Positions 50,481 through 59,395 are shown, counted from the first letter of the stretch. The stretch is DNA of 64,000 bases from Streptomyces chartreusis NRRL 3882 (GCF_900236475.1 NZ_LT963352.1:558001-622000), one strand, 5' to 3'. Notes: generated by a model from the sequence alone, not told the origin. A program made the numbers and translations.

Positions 50481-52154
50481 ATGAGTACCGAGCCACGACT
50501 GGCCGAGGTCGCCGAGCCGGGACCCGCGCAGAAGGCAGCACCGGGCGCCGACCAGGCCGTCAAGGAGACCCTCGAGGACTACACGCTCCGCTTCGCGCCG
50601 CGCAGTTACCGGCGCTGGACCCCGATGGTGGTGGCGACGACCGCGCTCGGCGGCATCGCCTACATGGCCGACTTCTCCATCGGCGCCGGCATCGGTCTGG
50701 CCCACGGGACGGGCAACGCGCTGCTCGCGATCGCCGTCGCCGCCGTCGTCATCTTCGTGACCGGCTTCCCGCTGGCCTACTACGGGGCCCGCTACAACAT
50801 CGACCTGGACCTGATCACGCGCGGCTCGGGCTTCGGCTACTTCGGCTCGGTGCTCACCAGCGTCATCTTCGCCAGCTTCACCTTCATCTTCTTCGCCCTC
50901 GAAGGCTCGATCATGGCCCAGGGCCTGAAGCTGGGCCTCGGACTGCCGCTGTGGCTGGGCTACTTGGTGTCCACGCTCATGGTGATCCCCCTCGTCATCT
51001 ACGGCATGACGGCGCTGAGCAAGCTCCAGGTGTGGACCACCCCGATCTGGCTGCTGCTGATGGTCGGCCCGCTGGTCTACCTGGTCGCCACCGACCCGGG
51101 GACCGTCGACCGCTTCCTCGCCTACGCGGGCACCGACGGGGACGGCGGTGTCAACACCGCCTCCGTGCTGCTGGGCGCGGGCGTGTGTCTGTCGCTGATC
51201 GCGCAGATCGGCGAGCAGATCGACTACTTGCGCTTCATGCCGCCCAAGACCCAGGCGAACAAGCGGAGTTGGTGGACGGCCGTGGTGATGGCCGGCCCGG
51301 GCTGGGTGGTGCTGGGCGCGCTGAAGCAGGCCATCGGGGTGTTCCTCGCGGTCTACATCATCGCCGAGGTCGGTCCCGCTGCCGCGCCCGAGCCGATCCA
51401 GCAGTTCAAGCACGCCTTCGACGCGATGATGCCGTCCTGGCTCGTCCTCCCGCTGGCCGTGGCCCTGGTCGTGATCAGCCAGATCAAGATCAACGTGACG
51501 AACGCGTACTCCGGCTCCCTCGCCTGGACCAACTCCTTCACCCGGGTCACGAGGCGCTACCCGGGCCGGATGGTGTTCGTCCTGGTCAACCTGGGCTTCG
51601 CGCTCGCCCTGATGGAGGCCGACATGTTCAGCTTCCTCAACAGCATCCTGGGCTTCTACTCGAACTGCGCGATCGCCTGGGTGGTCACCGTGGCCACCGA
51701 CATCGGCATCAACAAGTACGTGCTGAAGCTGTCCCCGCACGCCCCCGAGTTCCGCCGCGGCATGCTCTACGCCGTCAACCCGGTCGGGGTCGTCGCCTTC
51801 GTCGCGGCCTCCGGGCTGTCCATCGCCATGTACTTCCACGCGCTGGGCGACACCCTCCAGCCGTACTCCCCCGTCGCGGCGGCCGTCATCGCGTTCGTCC
51901 TCACCCCGCTGATGGCCGTGGTGACCAAGGGCAGGTACTACCTGCGCCGCACCGACGACGGCATCGCCGAGCCGCTCCTGGACGAGGACGGCAACCCCAG
52001 CGCCGTCACCTACGAGTGCCACGTGTGCCGGCAGCGGTTCGAGCGGCCGGACGTGGCCGCCTGCCTGACACACGACGCCGTCGTCTGCTCGCTCTGCCTG
52101 AGCACCGACAAGGTCGGCGACCACGTCCTGCCGGAGGCACCCGCCGTCGTCTGA
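50481..52154 (+). CDS. NCS1-family nucleobase permease with C-terminal zinc finger
   Basis: A 557-aa protein. Residues about 55-490 form a 12-helix nucleobase:cation symporter-1 domain (purine/cytosine permease branch), with the early helix AYMADFSIGAGIGLAHGTGN and GEQIDYLRFMP mid-protein. The C-terminal about 45 residues hold Cys513-x2-Cys516, Cys528-x2-His531 and Cys536-x2-Cys539, a compact zinc-finger/rubredoxin-like fold not found in standard NCS1 permeases. It probably faces the cytosol and may bind a partner or regulate transport. The ATG at 50481 follows AAGGAGG. It is monocistronic with terminators on both sides. The nucleobase specificity is not assignable. Confidence 0.88.
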   Translation: MSTEPRLAEVAEPGPAQKAAPGADQAVKETLEDYTLRFAPRSYRRWTPMVVATTALGGIAYMADFSIGAGIGLAHGTGNALLAIAVAAVVIFVTGFPLAYYGARYNIDLDLITRGSGFGYFGSVLTSVIFASFTFIFFALEGSIMAQGLKLGLGLPLWLGYLVSTLMVIPLVIYGMTALSKLQVWTTPIWLLLMVGPLVYLVATDPGTVDRFLAYAGTDGDGGVNTASVLLGAGVCLSLIAQIGEQIDYLRFMPPKTQANKRSWWTAVVMAGPGWVVLGALKQAIGVFLAVYIIAEVGPAAAPEPIQQFKHAFDAMMPSWLVLPLAVALVVISQIKINVTNAYSGSLAWTNSFTRVTRRYPGRMVFVLVNLGFALALMEADMFSFLNSILGFYSNCAIAWVVTVATDIGINKYVLKLSPHAPEFRRGMLYAVNPVGVVAFVAASGLSIAMYFHALGDTLQPYSPVAAAVIAFVLTPLMAVVTKGRYYLRRTDDGIAEPLLDEDGNPSAVTYECHVCRQRFERPDVAACLTHDAVVCSLCLSTDKVGDHVLPEAPAVV

Positions 52155-52157
52155 CAC

Positions 52158-52196
52158 CCGTGGGGGCAGAGGCCGCGAGCGCTTCCGCCCCCACGG
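52158..52196 (+). terminator. Hairpin terminator after NCS1 permease
   Basis: CCGTGGGGGC (52158-52167) pairs with GCCCCCACGG (52187-52196) over a 19-nt loop, 4 nt after the stop codon. Confidence 0.75.
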
Positions 52197-52401
52197 CGCG
52201 CTCCCCGCGGCGGCTCCGCTGCCGCCTGCGCGCCGCAGCCGGGCCTCATCGCACACAGCGGTACCGAGTCGGTCCCGGACGCGCTGCGCGAGCACCCGTG
52301 AAGGGGCGGCCTCGCACACCGGGCGGCATACTGATCTTGCATTGCGCAGTGATGCGCGGCGCGGTGATGCGGGCCGATGGCCGGAGAGGAGATGACGGGA
52401 C

Positions 52402-52860
52402 GTGACCACCGAAGGGCCGGGCGGCGGACGGGGAACGCCCGACGAGCCGGACGGCACTCCCCCGATCCCGGACGGCGTGTGGCTGAGGTTCCTCACGGAC
52501 AGCGAGCAGGCCATACGTGCCTCCGCGCCCAGGGAGCCCTCCGCGCAGGAGCGGGCGGCGGGACGGCGGCTCCAACCCCCGTACGCCGTCGGTGACCTGT
52601 GGCAGCCGGAGGACCTGTGGGTCCGCGTGCCCTGGCGCGACCTGGACCGCCGTGCCAAGGCCCGGCGCGTGGGACGGGTCGCCGCCACCGCCGCCGCCGT
52701 GGCTCTGGCGCTGGGAGCGTGGTCCCACTTGTCCGCCGGCGCGGGCACGGGCACCCGGCCGGGGACGGGCACCGTGCGGCAGGTTGAGGGGGCGACCGCG
52801 AGGCTGCCCACGGCCACTCCCGTCCCGTCCGGATCCCCCGTCCCGGCGCCCTCCAGGTAG
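52402..52860 (+). CDS. Hypothetical single-pass membrane protein
   Basis: A 152-aa protein starting at GTG 52402 behind a GGAGAGGAG tract. An N-terminal cytoplasmic half contains IPDGVWLRFLTDSEQAIRAS and a Trp-rich motif DLWQPEDLWVRVPWRDLDR. A single membrane helix (about 94-111, RVAATAAAVALALGAWSHL) follows. The remainder is a Thr/Pro-rich extracytoplasmic tail. I do not recognise the family. It precedes the antiporter pair by 131 nt but with its own start, so linkage is unclear. Confidence 0.6.
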   Translation: MTTEGPGGGRGTPDEPDGTPPIPDGVWLRFLTDSEQAIRASAPREPSAQERAAGRRLQPPYAVGDLWQPEDLWVRVPWRDLDRRAKARRVGRVAATAAAVALALGAWSHLSAGAGTGTRPGTGTVRQVEGATARLPTATPVPSGSPVPAPSR

Positions 52861-52991
52861 CACATGCAGGACGGGTACGGTCCCGCACGGCCGCCTAGGA
52901 TGAGCTCACAGGCCGGATCTGGGCGCTCGTCCGGGCGCGGCCCCCGCAGGCGAGTCATCGGGAACGCGCACGCCGACCGAAGGGGGAAGAC

Positions 52992-53477
52992 ATGAGCGCG
53001 CCACGCCTCAGCAGTACGCCGTTGCCGGGCATAGGTGTCCGCTACGACCTGACGACCCGGGACAGCCGCCGCCTGTCCGTGGTCGCCCACCGCGACGGCC
53101 ACCGGACGATCAGCGCCTACCGCGAGGACGACCCGGACGCCTGCGACCTGTCGGTGCGTCTGACGACGGAGGAGGCGGCGACGCTCATCGACGCGCTGAT
53201 GCCCGCGCACCACACGCCGAACCTGCTGTCCACCACCGACCTGGGGCTCGTCGCCGAGCGGATCGAACTGTCCGGCTCCTCGCACTGGAACGGCCGGCTG
53301 CTGGGCGAGTCCCGGATCCGCACCGACACCGGCGCGTCCATCGTGGCGGTGCTGCGCAGGGCCGAGGCGATCCCCTCCCCCACGCCGGACTTCCGGCTCG
53401 CCGGCGGTGACACGCTCATCGTCATCGGGACCCGCGAGGGCGTGGAGGCCGCCGCCGAGATACTCGGGCGGGAGTGA
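52992..53477 (+). CDS. RCK_C/TrkA-C antiporter regulatory subunit (KhtT-like)
   Basis: A 161-aa soluble protein. The first half (LPGIGVRYDLTTRDSRRLSVVAHRDG) is KhtT-like. The C-terminal about 70 residues form a TrkA-C/RCK_C domain, WNGRLLGESRIRTDTGASIVA (split) to GDTLIVIGTREGVEAAAEIL. In KhtTU-type systems this subunit binds a nucleotide such as c-di-AMP or NADH and gates the antiporter. The start ATG 52992 has GGGGGAAG upstream. The antiporter gene follows after 7 nt. Confidence 0.85.
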   Translation: MSAPRLSSTPLPGIGVRYDLTTRDSRRLSVVAHRDGHRTISAYREDDPDACDLSVRLTTEEAATLIDALMPAHHTPNLLSTTDLGLVAERIELSGSSHWNGRLLGESRIRTDTGASIVAVLRRAEAIPSPTPDFRLAGGDTLIVIGTREGVEAAAEILGRE

Positions 53478-53484
53478 CCCCGCC

Positions 53485-54735
53485 ATGCACTCCTCCGCGG
53501 TGTTCCTGATCGAGTTCGGCTGTCTCATCCTCGGGCTCGGGCTGCTCGGCCGCCTCGCCGGGCGCTTCAGCTTCTCGCCGATCCCTCTCTACCTGCTGGC
53601 CGGGCTCGCCTTCGGCGAGGGCGGACTGCTGCCGCTGGTCGCCAGCGAGGACTTCGTCGCCATCGGCGCCGAGATCGGTGTCATCCTGCTGCTGCTCATG
53701 CTGGGCCTGGAGTACACGGCCACCGACCTCGTCTCCAACCTCAAGACCCACTATCCGGCCGGGGTCGTCGACGCCGTCCTCAACGCCCTGCCCGGTGCGG
53801 TGCTCGCCCTGCTGCTCGGCTGGGGCCCGGTCGCGGCCGTCGTGCTGGCCGGTGTCACCTGGGTCTCCTCCTCCGGCGTCATCGCCAGGGTCCTGGGCGA
53901 ACTGGGGCGGCTCGGCAACCGCGAGACCCCGGCCATCCTGAGCATCCTGGTCCTCGAGGACCTCTCCATGGCGGTCTACCTGCCGATCGTCACCGCCCTG
54001 CTGGCCGGGGTGGGTCTGGCCGCGGGCGCCGTCACGCTGGCCATCGCCCTGGGCGTGGCCACGCTCGTGCTCGTCCTCGCGGTGCGCTACGGCCGCCATG
54101 TCTCCCGCTTCGTCTCCAGCGACGACCCCGAGAAACTGCTGCTGGTGGTGCTCGGCGTGACGCTGGTGGTCGCCGGGCTCGCACAGCAACTCCAGGTGTC
54201 CGCGGCCGTGGGCGCCTTCCTGGTGGGCATCGCGCTGTCCGGCGAGGTCGCCGAGGGCGCGACGAGCCTGCTCGCGCCGCTGCGGGACCTGTTCGCCGCG
54301 GTGTTCTTCGTCTTCTTCGGCCTGCACACCGACCCGGCCAGCATCCCGCCCGTGCTGGTGCCGGCCCTCGCCCTGGCGGCCGTCACCACCGCGACGAAGA
54401 TCGCCACCGGCTACTGGGCCGCGCGCCGCGCCGGGATCGGGCCCAAGGGCCGCTGGCGCGCCGGCGGCACGCTCGTGGCCCGCGGCGAGTTCTCCATCGT
54501 CATCGCCGGGCTCGCCGTCACGGCCGGCATCGAGCCCTCCCTCGGCCCCCTGGCCACGGCGTACGTCCTCATCCTGGTCCTCCTCGGCCCTCTGACCGCG
54601 CGCTACACCGAGCCCGTGGCCACCGTCCTGACCGGCCGACTGCGCCGCAAGGGGACCACCCGCGCAGCATCGGCACCTGTTCCACCGAGCGCCCACGAGA
54701 CCATCGACGACCAGGACATCGTCGGCCGCACGTGA
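53485..54735 (+). CDS. CPA2 cation:proton antiporter (KhtU-like)
   Basis: A 416-aa membrane protein with 12 or so helices and the CPA2 fold. LILGLGLLGRLAGRFSFSPIPLYLLAGLAFG (split) lies at the N-terminus, VTWVSSSGVIARVLGELGRL in the discontinuous-helix region, and LEDLSMAVYLP mid-protein. The C-terminal ARGEFSIVIAGLA is characteristic. It lacks a TrkA-N domain, which is supplied by the separate KhtT-like protein encoded 7 nt upstream. K+ or other cation efflux for pH or osmotic adjustment is inferred. Confidence 0.88.
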   Translation: MHSSAVFLIEFGCLILGLGLLGRLAGRFSFSPIPLYLLAGLAFGEGGLLPLVASEDFVAIGAEIGVILLLLMLGLEYTATDLVSNLKTHYPAGVVDAVLNALPGAVLALLLGWGPVAAVVLAGVTWVSSSGVIARVLGELGRLGNRETPAILSILVLEDLSMAVYLPIVTALLAGVGLAAGAVTLAIALGVATLVLVLAVRYGRHVSRFVSSDDPEKLLLVVLGVTLVVAGLAQQLQVSAAVGAFLVGIALSGEVAEGATSLLAPLRDLFAAVFFVFFGLHTDPASIPPVLVPALALAAVTTATKIATGYWAARRAGIGPKGRWRAGGTLVARGEFSIVIAGLAVTAGIEPSLGPLATAYVLILVLLGPLTARYTEPVATVLTGRLRRKGTTRAASAPVPPSAHETIDDQDIVGRT

Positions 54736-54839
54736 CCGGCGGCGGACCCGCGCACGGACACGAGCGAAGTTCGGGGGACCTTGGGGCTGACGACGGGAGC
54801 GCCTGCCTGGCGGGCCGCCTGGACCTGCGGGAGCGCGGT

Positions 54840-55215
54840 GCTCGGCAGACCTCGCGGGCCGACGGGGTAGAGCTGCGCTCCCATCGCCGCCGTTCGTATA
54901 CCCCGCGCGCACCCGCACACCGGCGGCGCACGGCCGGGTGTGCCCACCCTACGAAGGCCCGGCGCGCGGCAGACTCCGCGAGCCGACGAGTACGGCTGAT
55001 CTCTCTTCCCCCGCCACGCAAAAGCGCCACGGGCCAGCGGCGCACGGCCGTCCCCCGGCCAGCCACGCGGAAGCGTCGGGCGAAAGTCCCCACGGGACGA
55101 CGGCATACAGCCGCACTCCCGCGCCCGCCACACGGAGGCCGGCATCCGGCAGACTTCGTCGGCCGGCGGCGCACGGCCGCACTCGCACTGCCCGCCACGC
55201 GGAAGCGCGACGCAG
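54840..55215. repeat. Degenerate non-coding repeat tract
   Basis: The 500-nt gap 54736-55235 has no credible ORF. Short elements recur imperfectly: GCCACGCGGAAGCG-like at about 55013, 55062, 55129 and 55195 (spacing about 49-67 bp); GGCAGACTYCGYSRGCCGACGG-like at about 54844, 54967 and 55150; and GGCGCACGGCCG at about 54926, 55039 and 55166. Long open frames on the minus strand are explained by this repetition at high GC. Its origin and function are unknown. Confidence 0.5.
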
Positions 55216-55235
55216 GCGTCACCGCCGGTGCCCGG

Positions 55236-55817
55236 TCAGCCCGTCTTCCAGCCGCGGCGCGTGTCGATCCGCTCCCATTCCGCGTCCCACTGCGCCATCC
55301 GCCGCCGGTCCAGGGACAGTCGTGTCAGCCAGGCGGCGCCCAGCACCATCCCGCCCGCGAGGACTCCTGCCAGACCGCCGCCCACGGTCGTGTGCAGCCA
55401 GGCCTCGCCCCCGGACACCGGTGGGGTCGTGAGGTCACCGCTCCTGTTCACCCACACGGGAATCGTGCTTCCGACGGGAGTGCGGGGCGGCACCCGTGCC
55501 TGCTCCGTGTGCGTCGAGCCGTCCGGCGCGGTCCACCGCACCTTGGCCCACACCCGGTGGTCGCTCGCCGCGCGGGCCGGTGACGGGCCCGGCGCGTCCT
55601 CGACGGCGACCGCGGAGACCCGACGGCTCTCGGCCTGCTGCTTTTCGACGGCCTGCCCGACCGCGCCCGCCGCCATCAGGCCCGCGCACACACCGCCGAG
55701 CAGGGCGAGCACCCAGCCGGCGAGCACGACCCAGGCTTCGACGACGTCGATACGCCGCTTGAGCGCGTTGCGCCGCCACCGCCACCACCGCACGGTCACA
55801 CGTTCTGAGGTTCCCAT
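55236..55817 (-). CDS. Rv1733c-family two-helix membrane protein
   Basis: A 193-aa protein. N-terminal RVTVRWWRWRRNALKRRIDVVEAW leads into a first membrane helix (VVLAGWVLALLGGVCAGLMAAGA). A beta-rich extracytoplasmic loop follows (VWAKVRWTAPDGSTHTEQARV...VGSTIPVWVNRSG), then a second helix (VGGGLAGVLAGGMVLGAAWL) and a C-terminal cytoplasmic tail. This matches the Rv1733c-like family of actinobacterial membrane proteins, whose function is unknown. ATG 55817 is chosen on homology to the RW-rich start. It lies beside the degenerate repeat tract. Confidence 0.8.
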   Translation of the reverse strand: MGTSERVTVRWWRWRRNALKRRIDVVEAWVVLAGWVLALLGGVCAGLMAAGAVGQAVEKQQAESRRVSAVAVEDAPGPSPARAASDHRVWAKVRWTAPDGSTHTEQARVPPRTPVGSTIPVWVNRSGDLTTPPVSGGEAWLHTTVGGGLAGVLAGGMVLGAAWLTRLSLDRRRMAQWDAEWERIDTRRGWKTG

Positions 55818-55892
55818 CGCCGACACCCCCTCGTGAGCACCGGCAGCACCCTTCCAGTGTGCGCCTGAATCGGGCCCCTGTCGGCGTATCAC

Positions 55893-56993
55893 TCAGCCGG
55901 AAGACGCGGCGATCCGCACCCGGTCGCTCTCGCCGCCGGACAGGAAGGACGCCAGCGCCCGTCCTTCCTCGCCGACGGACTCGCGGTCGGCCCGTGAGAA
56001 GCGGCGCAGCGGGGTGACCAGGACGGTGTCCGTCTCGACGCTCCAGGTCGCGGCGACCCGGCCGTCGACCAGGACGACGCGGGCGCCTTCGACCGACAGG
56101 CCGCGGTGGGCGTCGTCGATGATCCGGCCGCGGTCGTGGTAGCCGAGGATCGCGTTGTCGAACGCCGGCAGGAACCGCACCGGAGCGGGGGTGTCGGGGT
56201 CGGGGCGCGGCGCGTCGGGGAGGTCCAGCAGTTCCCGGCCGCGCTCGTCCCGGAAGGCGACCAGTTCCTCGCGCAGGGCGGAGACCGCGGCCGGCAGTCC
56301 CGCCAGTCCGCACCAGGCGCGCAGATCGGCCGAGGCGGCGGGTCCGAACGCGGCCAGGTAACGCCGTACCAGCGTCTGCCCCACGGGATCGGAGTCGTCC
56401 GGCACCGGGGGGTCGATCTCGCGGCCCAGCCAGGAGGAGACCGGGGCGTAACGCACTCCCGCCGTCGTGCGCCACAGCCCGCGCGGCGGCAGCTGCACCA
56501 TGGGCAGCAGGCCGGCGACCAGCATTTCGCCCAGTGGCCGGGGCCCTGCCGCGGGCCAGTGGCCGGCGACGGCTCGCGCTAGGTCGCCCATGGAGCGGGG
56601 TTCGCCGTCGGCCATGACCGCCCGCCCCGCCGCCGCGAGTTCGCCGAGGTCCACTCCCTCCAGCTCGCGGCGGTACGTTCCGAGCACCCGCTGGCGCAGC
56701 ATCGCGTCGTGGCGGGCCCGCCAGGCCACGAGGTCGTCGGCGGTGACGAGGTGGACGGTGCGGCGCATGAGATGGGTCCGCACCACTCGCCGCCCGGTCA
56801 GCAGTTCCGACAGCACCACGGGGTCGAACGCCCGCAGCCGGGACCAGAGCCCGATGAACGGCTCCTGCGGTTCCTGCGCCTGGAGACCGCACAGGTGCGC
56901 GACGGCGTCGAGGACCGGCAGGTCGGCGCGGTCGAGGAGCAACTGCCGTGCGAGGGCGGCGCGGTTGAGCGCCCGGGCGTCGAGAACGGTCAA
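55893..56993 (-). CDS. Winged-helix DNA-binding domain protein (AlkZ/HTH_42-like)
   Basis: A 366-aa protein with LNRAALARQLLLDRADLPVLDAVAHLCGLQAQEP (split) at the N-terminus, RRVVRTHLMRRTVHLVTADDL (split) centrally and FLPAFDNAILGYHDRGRII near the C-terminus. These are the hallmarks of the winged-helix (HTH_42/DUF1006) family that includes AlkZ/YcaQ DNA glycosylases. Streptomyces members protect against antibiotic-type DNA alkylation, though many are uncharacterised. The catalytic QxQ motif of AlkZ is represented by LQAQEP. Full length, ATG 56993. It stands alone next to the LLM-monooxygenase genes. Confidence 0.83.
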   Translation of the reverse strand: MTVLDARALNRAALARQLLLDRADLPVLDAVAHLCGLQAQEPQEPFIGLWSRLRAFDPVVLSELLTGRRVVRTHLMRRTVHLVTADDLVAWRARHDAMLRQRVLGTYRRELEGVDLGELAAAGRAVMADGEPRSMGDLARAVAGHWPAAGPRPLGEMLVAGLLPMVQLPPRGLWRTTAGVRYAPVSSWLGREIDPPVPDDSDPVGQTLVRRYLAAFGPAASADLRAWCGLAGLPAAVSALREELVAFRDERGRELLDLPDAPRPDPDTPAPVRFLPAFDNAILGYHDRGRIIDDAHRGLSVEGARVVLVDGRVAATWSVETDTVLVTPLRRFSRADRESVGEEGRALASFLSGGESDRVRIAASSG

Positions 56994-57146
56994 TGCAGCA
57001 CCTCGGCCTTCGAGTCGTGTGCCGACCCGTGGTTCGAGGGGCCCGGGCGGCTTGCCCGATCACCGTCGCAGGCGATGCGGTCAGGTTGTGACCGCGTCCG
57101 ACGAGTACCTCTTCGACGACGTCGAGCCGGGCGTCGCCCTGGCGGC

Positions 57147-58274
57147 TCACCGGCGTTGCCATTCCTCCGCGAGGAGCCGGTACGAGCGCACCCGGTCGGC
57201 GTGGCCGTGGGTGATGGTGGTGACGAGCAGCTCGTCGGCGCCGGTGGCCTCCCGCAGTTGTTCGAGCTGGTCGGCCACGCGCCCGGGCGAGCCGACGAAC
57301 CGGGTGTCGACGCGGTCGGCGACCAGGGCCCGGTCCTGCTCGGTCCAGTCGTGGGCGCGGGCCTGTTCGGGGGTCGGGAAGGCGATGGCGCCCTCGCCGG
57401 TGCGGATGCCGTGGACCCACAGGCCGTAGCCGGTGGCCAGTTCGCGGGCGGTGTCGTCGTCCTCGGCGACGACGACGTCGGCGGAGACGCTGACGTAGGG
57501 CTTGTCGAGGTGGTCGGACGGCAGGAACGCGGCCCGGTACCCCTCGGCCGCCTCCAGTACGGTGGCCGGGCTGACGTGGTAGTTGGCGGCGAAGCGCAGG
57601 CCGTTGCGGCCCGCGACGTCGGCGCTCTCGCCGCCGCTGCTGCCGAGGATCCACACCTGCACGTCGGCGCCTTCTCCGGGGACGGCGTGTGCTTCGAGCC
57701 CGTCCGCCGAGCGGTAGTCGCCGCGCAGCAACGCGAGGATGTCGCCGATCTGTTCGCCGTAGTCCTGGTGGCGGGCGCCCGGTTGCCGCAGCAGGTGCTG
57801 CTGGAGCCTGAGGCGTGGTGAGTCCCGCAGGTGGTCGGGCGAGAACCGGGGCGGGATCTTCAGGCCGTTGGGGGTGCGCCCGTCGACGACGGGAGTGGCC
57901 GTCGGGCGGGGTGCCGCCGGCTGTCCGGGGGGACGTCCGCCGGAGCGGCCGAGGCCCAGGTCGAGTCGCCCCGGGTGCAGGGCGTCGATCAGGCCGAACT
58001 CCTCGACGGTGGACAGGGCCGTGCGGTGGCCGAGTTGGACGGCGCCGGAGCCGATCCTGATCGTGGAGGTCGCGGCGGCGGTCAGGGCCAGCAGCACGGC
58101 CGGAGAGGTGCCGGCCACGCCCGGGTTGAGGTGGTGCTCGGCGAACCAGTAGCGGCTGTAGCCGAACCGCTCGGTCTGCCGGGCGAGGTCGACGGAGTGG
58201 TGCAGTGCCTCGGCGGCTGTGGAGCCGGACGGGATCGGGACGAGGTCGAGTACCCCGAGAGGGACGTCGGACAT
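57147..58274 (-). CDS. LLM-class flavin-dependent oxidoreductase
   Basis: A 375-aa TIM-barrel protein of the luciferase-like family. LGVLDLVPIPSGSTAAEALHHSVDLARQTERFGYSRYWFAEHH (split) is the N-terminal strand and helix 1; IRIGSGAVQLGHRTALSTVEEF and ILGSSGGESADVAGRNGLRF follow. It most resembles the MsnO8/YwcH-type oxidoreductases that act on small sulfur or other organics. It is probably reduced-FMN-dependent and monooxygenating. It begins the leftmost unit of a sulfur-type locus, 51 nt downstream of the substrate-binding gene on the same strand. Confidence 0.86.
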   Translation of the reverse strand: MSDVPLGVLDLVPIPSGSTAAEALHHSVDLARQTERFGYSRYWFAEHHLNPGVAGTSPAVLLALTAAATSTIRIGSGAVQLGHRTALSTVEEFGLIDALHPGRLDLGLGRSGGRPPGQPAAPRPTATPVVDGRTPNGLKIPPRFSPDHLRDSPRLRLQQHLLRQPGARHQDYGEQIGDILALLRGDYRSADGLEAHAVPGEGADVQVWILGSSGGESADVAGRNGLRFAANYHVSPATVLEAAEGYRAAFLPSDHLDKPYVSVSADVVVAEDDDTARELATGYGLWVHGIRTGEGAIAFPTPEQARAHDWTEQDRALVADRVDTRFVGSPGRVADQLEQLREATGADELLVTTITHGHADRVRSYRLLAEEWQRR

Positions 58275-58325
58275 GGTCGGGTGCTCCTCAGCGGTCGGTG
58301 GGCAGGACGGCGGGCCGGCGGACGG

Positions 58326-58901
58326 CTAGCCACCGGTCTTCGGCAGGCCGGGCGGGTTGGTCTCCGACCTGGTCACGGCCTCGCCGGACAGGCCCCAGCG
58401 CTTCAGCACCTTCGCGTACGTGCCGTTGCCGATGATGTGGTTCAGCGCGTCGGCGAGCGGCTCGGCCAGTCCGCTGTCCTTCTGGGTGGTGTCGCCGACG
58501 TCGTACTTGCCGCTCCCGAGGGCGGGCAGGATCGTTTCGAAGGAGGCGTCCTGCCGCACCGGCTTCACGCCGAGGACCTTCGCCACCGCGTCGGTGATGT
58601 CGATGTCCTGGCCCGCCGGTGCCTTGCCGGGCCCGTTCGGATAGTAGGCCCCGGGCGGGGACCCGACGGAGCTGCCGATCCGCAGCGTGCCCGACCTGCG
58701 TACGTCGGCGGGCAGCAGGGCGGCGACGGAGTCCACCGTGTGTACGGCGGCGACCGGGTCGGCGGTCGGTGCGGGAGACTGCGCGCCCGCCGGACCGGTG
58801 CCGGTGGCGCCGCCGGAGCCGCACGCCGTCAGGGCCAGGGCTGGCAGGAGCGCGAGGGCGGTGGTGCCGCGCGGACGGGTCCTGATCGTGCGGGTCTTCA
58901 C
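58326..58901 (-). pseudogene. ABC substrate-binding lipoprotein with internal deletion
   Basis: The frame is open (191 aa) but much shorter than family-3 binding proteins (about 280-300 aa). The N-terminal lipobox (ALALTACGSGG) and start of the fold (TLRIGSSVGSPPGAYYPNGP...QDIDITDAVAKVLGVK...FETILPALGSGKYDVG) are followed directly by the family C-terminus (KDSGLAEPLADALNHIIGNG...WGLSGEAVTRSETN). About 100 residues containing the second half of domain 1 and most of domain 2 are missing at about 58482-58496. The protein could hardly bind a ligand. Its ATG overlaps the GNAT stop by 4 bp. Confidence 0.75.
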
Positions 58902-59395
58902 TGGTCGCGGCCCTCTCGGAGGTGTTTCTCGAACGGCAGCGGGCCGATGGACTCCGGGTCGGCCTCGGTGTCGAACAGGGGGGTGTAGCCGGCGGCCAGA
59001 TACAGGGCGCGGGCCTCGGGCTGGCGCGGGCCGGTCGTGAGGAAGATCCGCCGGTAGCCGCGCAGGGCCGCCTCGCGCTCCGGCTCGGCGACGACCCGCC
59101 GGGCCAGACCGCGCCGCCGGTGGCCGGAGTGGGTCCAGATCCGCTTCAGCTCGGCCGTGGCCAGGTCGTACCGGCGGAAGGCGCCGCCCGCGACGGGCTC
59201 GCCCCGCTCCAGCAGCAACAGGAGCAGTCCGCCGTGCGGTTCGGTGAACTCGTCGTCGGGGTAGCGGGCGATCTCGGCGTGCGCGTCCTTGCCGTAGCGC
59301 TTCGAGTACTCGTGGCCCAGCTCGCGCAGCAGCGGTTCGACGCGGGGGTCGGAGACGGGGACGTGAATGAACGTCAGTTCCGGTGCGGAGGTCAC
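58898..59395 (-). CDS. GNAT-family N-acetyltransferase
   Basis: A 165-aa GNAT. It shows GGAFRRYDLATAELKRIWTHSGHRRRGLARRVVAEPE, in which the HRRRGLA loop is the CoA pyrophosphate-binding motif A, and the C-terminal ARALYLAAGYTPL. It shares 4-bp overlaps with the truncated binding protein gene downstream and the SsuD-like gene upstream, so it belongs to the same operon. Acetyltransferases of this type frequently occur in sulfur-assimilation clusters, possibly to detoxify or activate a sulfur amino-acid derivative (inference). Confidence 0.85.
   Translation of the reverse strand: MTSAPELTFIHVPVSDPRVEPLLRELGHEYSKRYGKDAHAEIARYPDDEFTEPHGGLLLLLLERGEPVAGGAFRRYDLATAELKRIWTHSGHRRRGLARRVVAEPEREAALRGYRRIFLTTGPRQPEARALYLAAGYTPLFDTEADPESIGPLPFEKHLREGRDQ

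Noticed and set aside
50412..53528. 1038-codon minus-strand open frame spanning the NCS1 permease and neighbours
   Set aside because: It is antisense to at least three well-supported genes and crosses their terminators; composition is His/Asp/Arg-rich with no known fold.
54569..55222. 217-codon and 180-codon minus-strand frames in the antiporter 3' gap
   Set aside because: They are produced by the degenerate DNA repeat tract and overlap the antiporter 3' end; no start signal or domain was seen.
57085..57146. Short plus-strand piece VTASDEYLFDDVEPG that looks like the start of an SAM methyltransferase
   Set aside because: Only about 20 residues show any resemblance, it runs straight into the antisense of the LLM gene, and no further methyltransferase motifs follow.
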